From contig JBBQBQ010000098.1 of the NCBI GenBank assembly GCA_038317685.1, positions 1 to 11,601 of the forward strand: DNA of 11,601 nucleotides. Reading direction: 5' to 3'. Origin of the DNA: JBBQBQ01 sp038317685. Its GTDB lineage: Bacteria > Desulfobacterota > Desulfuromonadia > Desulfuromonadales > DDH964. Position numbers and translations under genes: made by a program. This document shows, one piece after another, positions 6,709 to 11,601 of the stretch (positions within the stretch are counted from its first letter, which is position 1; every line of letters begins with the position of its first letter). A model generated the notes under the pieces. The model did not search any database and was not told the DNA's origin. It saw only the letters and a list, made by a program, of their open reading frames with translations.

Positions 6709-7160
6709 ATCGGGTTAGACTCTCGCGGCTGAACCCGGTCCCTTCCGTCGGGGGATCGGCACCACAGCACCCCCTGGTTGGTGGGTGGGTCCAAGCCTCC
6801 TGCAGGGCTCGCCTGACGGGAGACATTTTTGAGTTCGGCTCGAAGAGAATCGTCAACAAGGCGATACGGAAGGATAGGGGGTGCAAAATAATTACAACCT
6901 GAAATATTTTCACAACTCCTTAAATGAATGATTTAATAGGTTATTTTTGAAAAAACAATTCCATAACGAAAATTCTCGTCAACCATAACCCAAGTTTCCA
7001 AGGGGGACAGTTGCCCCCCAAGGACCGTTCCATGGACCAAAGGCGCTCCGTGAAGGAGAGTGGCATAATTCATGAAAGAAGGATAGCCATCAATCGGCCG
7101 GCGGCGTTCCGGAAACAGCGACTGTCGGTCCTTTTCGGGTAGCAAGCGGAGTCAGAACGC
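6709..7160. other. AT-rich non-coding stretch upstream of the kinase gene
   Basis: I see no convincing gene. An AT-rich trough (about 6885-6965) upstream of the kinase probably holds its promoter, but the possible boxes (for example TTGTTT at 6958-6953 with 17-nt spacing to TAAATC) are poor, so none is called. The part nearest the kinase (6710-6850) is GC-rich. At 6997-7024 there is a hairpin whose core pairs GGGGG (7002-7006) with CCCCC (7014-7018) around a 7-nt loop. It may be a decayed mobile-element end, given the transposase remnant next door. A Shine-Dalgarno-like CGGAG (7147-7151) precedes that remnant. Confidence 0.5.
6997..7024. repeat. G5/C5 hairpin near the transposase remnant
   Basis: GGGGG (7002-7006) and CCCCC (7014-7018) pair around ACAGTTG. 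TCC (6997-6999) and GGA (7022-7024) can pair outside a small internal loop. No T-run follows on either strand, so it is not an obvious terminator of the polysaccharide operon. It could be a relic of a mobile-element end; this is only suggestive. Confidence 0.4.
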
Positions 7161-7487
7161 ATGTTCAGCGCGACCATTTTCTCGGCAACCCTGGGTCTCT
7201 CTCCGCCCTGGCAGGTGACGACGATCAACTTCGCCGATGGGGAAAATCGCCTCGACATCACGCTGACCTACGATCCGGCCACCCCGGTTCTCTGCCCTTG
7301 TTGCGGGGCCGAGGGGAAACCCGCCCAATTCACACCGGAAGTTTGGCACCATCAGGATTTCTTCAAATATTCGACCTATCTGCATGCCAGGGTCCCCCAG
7401 ATCCGATGTCATTGCGGTCTCAATTCCGTCGACCGCCCCTGGTCCAGACCCGGGTCGAAGTTCACTCTGGCCACACCGTCGGCCTGA
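7161..7487 (+). pseudogene. N-terminal remnant of an ISL3-family transposase
   Basis: The 108-residue frame matches the start of ISL3 transposases. It has a short leader ending LGLSPPWQV, a zinc-finger-like segment with CPCC (Cys45, Cys48) and CHC (Cys83, Cys85), and the family phrases WHHQDFF, YLHARVP and PWSRPGSKFTL. ISL3 transposases are about 400 residues long; here the frame stops after FTLATPSA, just where the finger domain ends, so the helix-turn-helix and DDE catalytic parts are missing. The ATG has CGGAG about 9 nt upstream. I could not find ISL3 terminal inverted repeats or a target duplication. It is the only plus-strand gene and sits tail to tail with the polysaccharide kinase gene, 32 nt apart. 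Most likely an insertion-sequence relic; a co-opted zinc-finger protein is a remote alternative. Confidence 0.8.
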
Positions 7488-7519
7488 AAGTCCGAGTCGC
7501 CCCGCTTCACTCCCCTCCC

Positions 7520-9865
7520 CTACCCTAGAAACTTCTTCAGTTTGGCCATGACGCCCTCGTCTTCGACGACCTTGGTCTCTCCGTAGTAGCCGCCATAATA
7601 TTTGTGACCGTAGTAGCTGTAATTACCATAGTACTTGAAGCCCTTCCCCAACTTATCGTTCAGAGCCACCCCGATGATCTTGGCATCGACGGCGCGCAGG
7701 TTGTCGACCATGCGCTGGGCGGCCTTGCGGGGGACCCGGCAGGGTTCCATCACGACCAACACGTCATCGACCATGGTGGCGAGGATCTGCGCGTCGGTGA
7801 CGGGCAGGACCGGCGGTGCGTCGAGAAGGACATAATCGTAGCGTTCCCGGGAGTAGGCCAGAAACTGCTTCATCCGCTCGGAGCCGAGGAGTTCGGCCGG
7901 ATGGGGAGGGATCGTCCCGGCGCTGATCAGATCGAGAGTGGTCCCGGGGATATGGTGGAGGTAGTCCTTGGCGTCGCCGATCAAAAGGTCGGAAAGCCCG
8001 GGGATGTTGGAGGTCCCGAACATGTCATAGAGACCGGGACGGCGCAAGTCGCAACCGACCAAAAGGACCCGGGCGCTGGTCTGGGCGATGACCATGGCCA
8101 GGTTCGCCGCAAGGGTCGTCTTCCCCTCGTTGGGAAGGGAACTGGTGATCAGGATGAGCTTGCGTGCATCACGGGCGGTCGCAAAAGTGATGCCGGTACG
8201 AAGAGCCCGGAACGCCTCGACGGGGGGAGACTTGGGTGCGAGAAAATTGATCAACAGTGGGCCGTGGTCGGAAATGTCCTCCTCAGAAATGCGGGGGATG
8301 GTCCCAAGGACCGTCAAGCCAAGTTCACGCTTGACGGCTTCGCCGTCGTTGATGCTATCGTCAAGGTACTCGAGAAAAAAGACCAGGCCGAGGCCGAGCA
8401 GCAGGCCAAGCATGAGGCCAAGCGTAAGGGTTTTCCTGCTGTTCGAATTAATTGGTGAAGTCGGGATAATGGCCGAATCGATAATGTTGACTTGCGAGAG
8501 GGTCGAGGCCTCGGCGATCCTTGCTTCTTGCTGCTTCTGCAAAAGAAAGTTGTAGAGATCGGAATTGACCTTATTCACCCGGGTTCGTTTGGCAAGTTCC
8601 AATTCAGCCCCGGGAATCCCCTGCAACTGTCGATCATAGCCGGCGATTGTCTGCTCAAGGTCGCGCTGCTCAAGCAATACCCCCTGATAGGACGACTGGT
8701 AGGCGGACAGGAGCGCCTCCAGGGAACGCTTGATTTGCTGCTGGATGTTGACCACCGCCGGATGGACTTCAGTGAAATCATTGAGCAACGCTTTTTTCTG
8801 CCCATTCAAGTCCGCGAGGCGCCCCGCAATATCCGCCGTGAGGGGGACCCCGTCGATAGCAGCCGGGCTGTAATCCTTGATCCCGCCGGTCAAGGCGCGC
8901 TTCGCCTCGTCGATGGCGAGTTCGAACCGTTTGCGGCGCAGCCCCAGCTCATTTCGCTTCTGTTCGAGGCTGACCAGTTTCCCAACCAGGGTCCCCCCTT
9001 CAGGGCCGAGGGTGACCAACCCGGAGTGAACCTTGTATTCCTGCAGGTCCTGTTCAGTCTGGTCAAGCTTCCCCTTGAGCCCCGCCAGCTGCTGGTTGAT
9101 GAACTCGACGGTCTTAGCGGCTTCCTGGGTATTGGATGAAACGCTCTGACGCTGGTAGACGGCGGCCAGAGCATTGACGATGTCCCGGGCCCGGACCGGA
9201 TTGGCATCCTGATAGGATAGACGCAGGATATTGGTCCCCTTACCCACTTCAACGATCTGCACGTTTCCCATGATCTTGCCGCTGGCTTCAGACAGCGAGC
9301 GGCGTATCAATTGCAGCCGTTCTCCACTCCGCCCATCATAAATATCGAGGACGAGTGAAACCCCGTCTGCACTGAAAGGTTCCCCGCTCTCCCCGGTTCC
9401 GATAACCTGAGCGTCACCATCCAGGACCCGGAAGCTCTTCCCGCCGGTGAGCTCAATGGTCAACGTTTCGAGGTTGGAATCAACTCCGAACCGGCGCAGA
9501 TGTCCGCCGAAATTGCCTGTTTTTTCACTCGGTTCCCAAATGAGATTGAGATCCTTGGCCACCGCTTCTCCGAGTGAGCGGGACCGCAGAATCTCCATCT
9601 CGGTGGCAAGTACCGAATTCTCCGCGGAAACACCAATGTCCTTCAGCATCCCACCCTGAGCCCTGACCTTGACTTCCAGGGTCACGGTCGCTTGGTAGAT
9701 CGGCTTGGTGTAGAAATTCGAGGCGGCGGCACCCAGGAAAACCACCAGGAAAACGGCCAGAGCTATCTTCCAACGACGCAGAACAATCTTAAAATAATCA
9801 CGCAGGTGGGTACCTTCCTCATCAGGATTCATCGACCCATCAAAGGAAGTCGTGGGATTGGCCAT
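7520..9865 (-). CDS. Wzc-type polysaccharide co-polymerase / BY-kinase
   Basis: The 781-residue inner-membrane protein controls polysaccharide chain length and export and phosphorylates itself on tyrosine. A Wzz domain has TM1 at about 34-51. A long periplasmic part with coiled-coil character (about 245-450) carries the GNVR-type stretch GAELELAKRTRVN. TM2 is at about 480-498. The cytoplasmic CpsD/CapB-type kinase has EAFRALRT (550-557), Walker A SSLPNEGKTT (575-584), Walker A' LLVGCDLRRP (601-610) and Walker B VLLDAPP (679-685). A C-terminal cluster carries nine tyrosines between 745 and 761 (YYGNYSYYGHKYYGGYY). The first Asp of Walker A' (usual form DxDLR) is Gly604 here, while Asp606 remains. 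The ATG at 9865 lacks a strong Shine-Dalgarno; Met12 is an alternative start. It lies 64 nt after the export lipoprotein gene, an apparent operon. No terminator or further polysaccharide gene follows before the ISL3 relic. Confidence 0.95.
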   Translation of the reverse strand: MANPTTSFDGSMNPDEEGTHLRDYFKIVLRRWKIALAVFLVVFLGAAASNFYTKPIYQATVTLEVKVRAQGGMLKDIGVSAENSVLATEMEILRSRSLGEAVAKDLNLIWEPSEKTGNFGGHLRRFGVDSNLETLTIELTGGKSFRVLDGDAQVIGTGESGEPFSADGVSLVLDIYDGRSGERLQLIRRSLSEASGKIMGNVQIVEVGKGTNILRLSYQDANPVRARDIVNALAAVYQRQSVSSNTQEAAKTVEFINQQLAGLKGKLDQTEQDLQEYKVHSGLVTLGPEGGTLVGKLVSLEQKRNELGLRRKRFELAIDEAKRALTGGIKDYSPAAIDGVPLTADIAGRLADLNGQKKALLNDFTEVHPAVVNIQQQIKRSLEALLSAYQSSYQGVLLEQRDLEQTIAGYDRQLQGIPGAELELAKRTRVNKVNSDLYNFLLQKQQEARIAEASTLSQVNIIDSAIIPTSPINSNSRKTLTLGLMLGLLLGLGLVFFLEYLDDSINDGEAVKRELGLTVLGTIPRISEEDISDHGPLLINFLAPKSPPVEAFRALRTGITFATARDARKLILITSSLPNEGKTTLAANLAMVIAQTSARVLLVGCDLRRPGLYDMFGTSNIPGLSDLLIGDAKDYLHHIPGTTLDLISAGTIPPHPAELLGSERMKQFLAYSRERYDYVLLDAPPVLPVTDAQILATMVDDVLVVMEPCRVPRKAAQRMVDNLRAVDAKIIGVALNDKLGKGFKYYGNYSYYGHKYYGGYYGETKVVEDEGVMAKLKKFLG

Positions 9866-9929
9866 GGGCTAAATTCACATTCTTTATAGAGGATAAATTA
9901 CCGGTAAGTTCTTCCTGCAAACAACACCT

Positions 9930-10961
9930 TCAATTGTTTGAGTCGGTCAGATATTTGACCTGCACAAAGGGCTGCAGAATGGCGCCGAAGGTCTGCAGGG
10001 TGGGCAGGAGTTCCTTGAGAGCCTGGTTCCAATCGCCCATAGCGCTCGGCGGGACATAAACGACGTCGCCATCCCGAAGCGCCAGGGGGAGGGCCTCGCC
10101 GGCCATAATGCGTCGGAAGTCAACCACGATCAGCTCGCCCCGGGTTGGCGAGAAGGAACGAATGATGCGGACATGGGCCGGGTCGTAGCTGGTTTGGCCG
10201 AAGCCGGCAGAGGAGAGGGCCTGCGGCAGCGAGAGCCGACCATTCAGCATAGGGATCGGGCCCTCCTTGGTGACGGCCCCCAGGACGAAGACATTTTGTT
10301 GGTCGTTGCCCGGGACATAGATGGTATCGCCCGGCCGCAGGACAATATTCTGCCGCAGGTCGTTGTTGTACATCAGTTCGTAGATATCGACCGGGAGGAT
10401 GCGGTTCTCGCGCACCAGGCGAGCTCCGCGCAGATTGGCGTTATCCTGTAGTCCGCCGCCGAGAGCGATCCCCTGGATCAGGGTGATCGGCCGATCCAGG
10501 TACTGGACTTCGGGCTTGTTGAATTTGCCGATGAGGTAGAGGGGTTGGCTCTTATACTCCAGAATCTCGACGGTGATGACCGGTTCCTTGATGAAAGGGC
10601 GGAAGATCGTCTGCAGCTTCTCCTGAACCTGGTCCACGGTCAGGCCGCCGACCACCACCCCGCCCACCATCGGTAGCAGGATTTTGCCGCTGGTATAGAC
10701 GCGGAAGCCCTGGTTCTGCGGTTCCGTGGCCATGGTCCGACTGGTCATGCCGGGGATATTGATGGCCAGGACATCACCGGGTCCGACCCGATACTCCTGC
10801 GACTTCTCTTCCGCCGCAGGAGGAGGAACCACCACCTCCTGTTGTTCGACGATCGCGCTGGTAATTGCCATGTCGGTTCCCGGCGGAAGTTCGGCATATC
10901 GGGCACAACCGCCAAGGGCCATAAAGAGCGCGAGGACAACAAAGAGGGCAATGCGTTTCAT
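9930..10961 (-). CDS. Wza-type outer-membrane polysaccharide export lipoprotein
   Basis: The 343-residue product starts with a lipoprotein signal, hydrophobic through residue 18, with lipobox LGGC (lipidated Cys19). A Poly_export domain (about 56-131, beginning YRVGPGDVLAINI) is followed by SLBB-type beta-grasp regions (about 139-218 and 222-305). A C-terminal amphipathic helix (about 310-337, WNQALKELLPTLQTF onward) could form the outer-membrane barrel as in Wza. The protein is expected to assemble a ring-like export channel facing the Wzc-type protein encoded next. I start at 10961, not at the upstream in-frame ATG (11162), because GGAGG lies 6 nt upstream and a lipoprotein signal begins there; the extra 67 residues would bury it. 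The leader region upstream holds a promoter candidate and several dyads. Confidence 0.95.
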   Translation of the reverse strand: MKRIALFVVLALFMALGGCARYAELPPGTDMAITSAIVEQQEVVVPPPAAEEKSQEYRVGPGDVLAINIPGMTSRTMATEPQNQGFRVYTSGKILLPMVGGVVVGGLTVDQVQEKLQTIFRPFIKEPVITVEILEYKSQPLYLIGKFNKPEVQYLDRPITLIQGIALGGGLQDNANLRGARLVRENRILPVDIYELMYNNDLRQNIVLRPGDTIYVPGNDQQNVFVLGAVTKEGPIPMLNGRLSLPQALSSAGFGQTSYDPAHVRIIRSFSPTRGELIVVDFRRIMAGEALPLALRDGDVVYVPPSAMGDWNQALKELLPTLQTFGAILQPFVQVKYLTDSNN

Positions 10962-10997
10962 GGGCAACCTCCAAGGCAGAACAGGGTCAAAGACAAA

Positions 10998-11029
10998 GGC
11001 GCTCGTTATTCCACATCGAAACGGGCGCC
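10998..11029 (-). promoter_or_regulatory. Leader stem-loop of the export lipoprotein mRNA
   Basis: GGCGC (10998-11002) pairs with GCGCC (11025-11029), and CGTT (11004-11007) with AACG (11020-11023), with one mismatched position between them and a 12-nt loop. It ends 37 nt upstream of the start codon, leaving the Shine-Dalgarno free. It may tune mRNA stability or translation. No intrinsic-terminator T-run follows. Confidence 0.45.
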
Positions 11030-11052
11030 ACCTGGGCAGAAACATTTTAATT

Positions 11053-11075
11053 CCCGGAGTTTGATCAAACCCGGG
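11053..11075. promoter_or_regulatory. Palindromic candidate operator GTTTGATCAAAC
   Basis: Bases 11059-11070 are a perfect 12-bp palindrome. It is extended by CCCGG (11053-11057) against CCGGG (11071-11075) after a one-base bulge at 11058. It lies about 100 nt upstream of the export lipoprotein start and downstream of the proposed promoter, where a repressor could block elongation. It could also form an RNA hairpin, but no T-run follows. It shares TTTGA/TCAAA arms with the dyad at 11268-11283. Confidence 0.45.
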
Positions 11076-11236
11076 GATAGCAACGTCGGAACATTTGAAA
11101 AACCGGGAGTTATCGGGACGGAGGGCTGCGGCAGCGCTTCCTGAAATCACATTAGGAATCAAGAGTCAATCCGACCCCCGGATCTCAGTCCCCATTCCCC
11201 GTGCTACTAATCGTCAACAGCTTGAAAGTCCGATAC

Positions 11237-11266
11237 TTTATAGCAGTTCTTCGGCCAACAATGCAA
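11237..11266 (-). promoter_or_regulatory. Candidate sigma-70 promoter of the polysaccharide operon
   Basis: On the minus strand TTGCAT (11266-11261, 4 of 6 matches to TTGACA) is 18 nt from TATAAA (11242-11237, 5 of 6 matches to TATAAT). Transcription would begin near 11230, giving a leader of about 270 nt to the ATG at 10961. A dyad lies right upstream of the -35 box, as expected for an activator site. Confidence 0.5.
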
Positions 11267-11267
11267 G

Positions 11268-11283
11268 GTCAAAGTGGTTTGAC
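11268..11283. promoter_or_regulatory. Inverted repeat GTCAAA-N4-TTTGAC upstream of the -35 box
   Basis: The two 6-bp arms (11268-11273 and 11278-11283) are perfect and directly abut the proposed -35 element. The position suits an activator of the polysaccharide operon. As RNA it would be only a weak hairpin, and the adjacent A-run is on the plus-strand side, so it is not a minus-strand terminator for the permease gene. Confidence 0.4.
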
Positions 11284-11297
11284 AAAAAGCCTCCCCG

Positions 11298-11601
11298 TTA
11301 CCCGTTCCTGATCCGCGGATCGGCCAAGGCGTAGCCGAGGTCAGCCAGCAGGTTTCCGACCAAAGTCAGAATGGCGCCGATCACCAGCACCCCCATGATC
11401 AGGGGGTAGTCCCGCATCATGACTCCGTCGTAAAAAAGCTTGCCCATGCCGGGGATGGCGAAGATGGTTTCGAAAATGACGCTGCCTCCGATCAGGCCGG
11501 GAACCGACAGCCCCAGAATAGTGATGACCGGCAGCAGGGCGTTGCGCAGGGCGTGCTTGTAAATCACCACCCGTTCGCTCAGACCCTTGGCGCGGGCGGT
11601 C
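11298..11601 (-). CDS. OppB/DppB-type ABC transporter permease, C-terminal part
   Basis: The gene enters from the right edge; codons are open from 11600 and end at TAA (11300-11298). The visible 100 residues begin TARAKGLSERVVIYKHALRN, the cytoplasmic loop of BPD_transp_1 permeases that contacts the ATPase. Two or three TM segments follow, with the family phrases ALLPVIT, IFAIPGMGKLF and the ending DPRIRNG, typical of the B subunit of dipeptide, oligopeptide or nickel importers. The GTG at 11570 is internal, not the start. In most opp/dpp operons the C permease and ATPases follow B; here no transporter gene follows, so either the order differs or B is the last gene. The substrate cannot be told from this fragment. 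Confidence 0.93.
   Translation of the reverse strand, partial: TARAKGLSERVVIYKHALRNALLPVITILGLSVPGLIGGSVIFETIFAIPGMGKLFYDGVMMRDYPLIMGVLVIGAILTLVGNLLADLGYALADPRIRNG

Larger units (their letters stand above)
10962..11297. other. Regulatory intergenic region before the polysaccharide genes
   Basis: These 336 bases have no convincing gene. They hold, in transcription order, an inverted repeat (11283-11268), a sigma-70-like promoter (11266-11237), a long leader with a GTTTGATCAAAC palindrome (11070-11059), a stem-loop (11029-10998) and the GGAGG of the export lipoprotein gene. TCAAA or TTTGA occurs six times (starting at 10987, 11060, 11065, 11094, 11269, 11278). I see no clear terminator for the permease gene to the right and no match I recognise to a c-di-GMP riboswitch. 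Confidence 0.55.

Noticed and set aside
6356..6913. Minus-strand GTG frame of 185 codons with AAGGAG just upstream
   Set aside because: The Shine-Dalgarno is only 2 nt from the GTG, the product is unrecognisable, and it overlaps the start of the intact kinase in another frame.
7052..7068. TGGCATA-N4-ATGA on the plus strand as a sigma-54 promoter for the transposase remnant
   Set aside because: The -12 part has GA rather than GC and the -24 match is poor.
6933..7145. 70-codon minus-strand frame over the G5/C5 hairpin
   Set aside because: No ribosome-binding site or family match seen; the frame spans a hairpin and probable promoter DNA.
10962..11162. 67-residue N-terminal extension of the export lipoprotein
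   Set aside because: It would bury the lipobox signal; the internal ATG has GGAGG at 6 nt.
11268..11288. Terminator for the permease gene
   Set aside because: On the minus strand the T-run comes before the inverted repeat, not after it.

Overview
The window looks like chromosomal DNA of a GC-rich Gram-negative bacterium. An outer-membrane polysaccharide exporter, a periplasmic c-type cytochrome, a Sco-type copper protein and a sigma-54 two-component pair all fit a Desulfuromonadales/Geobacter-like member of the Desulfobacterota. The taxonomic guess is inference; no rRNA or other taxonomic marker is present. Every well-supported gene except one transposase remnant lies on the minus strand, so the window reads biologically from right to left.

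Right edge (11601-11298): the C-terminal part of an OppB/DppB-type ABC transporter permease. A 336-bp non-coding stretch (11297-10962) follows. It holds a plausible sigma-70 promoter, two TTTGA/TCAAA inverted repeats and a leader stem-loop.

Exopolysaccharide pair (10961-7520): a Wza-type outer-membrane export lipoprotein, then a Wzz/Wzc-type co-polymerase fused to a BY-kinase with a C-terminal tyrosine cluster. No glycosyltransferase, flippase or phosphatase gene follows. Instead there is a plus-strand fragment of an ISL3-family transposase (7161-7487) and an AT-rich non-coding stretch (7160-6709).

Sensing/redox cassette (6708-507): a membrane histidine kinase with six predicted TM segments in three repeated two-TM units plus two PAS domains; an overlapping NtrC-type sigma-54 response regulator; a Sco/SenC protein; and, overlapping it by ATGA, an unusual exported protein joining a mono-heme cytochrome c to a type I periplasmic ligand-binding domain. 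A GG-N10-GC sigma-54-like promoter lies between the regulator and sco. My model is that the kinase and regulator activate the sco-cytochrome operon. That operon ends in a long hairpin at the stop codon and a clear intrinsic terminator at 402-366. This cassette is the best candidate here for an undescribed system.

Left edge: a strong ribosome-binding site and the first 14 codons of another minus-strand gene (42-1), apparently an exported protein, with a weaker sigma-54/IHF-like region upstream.
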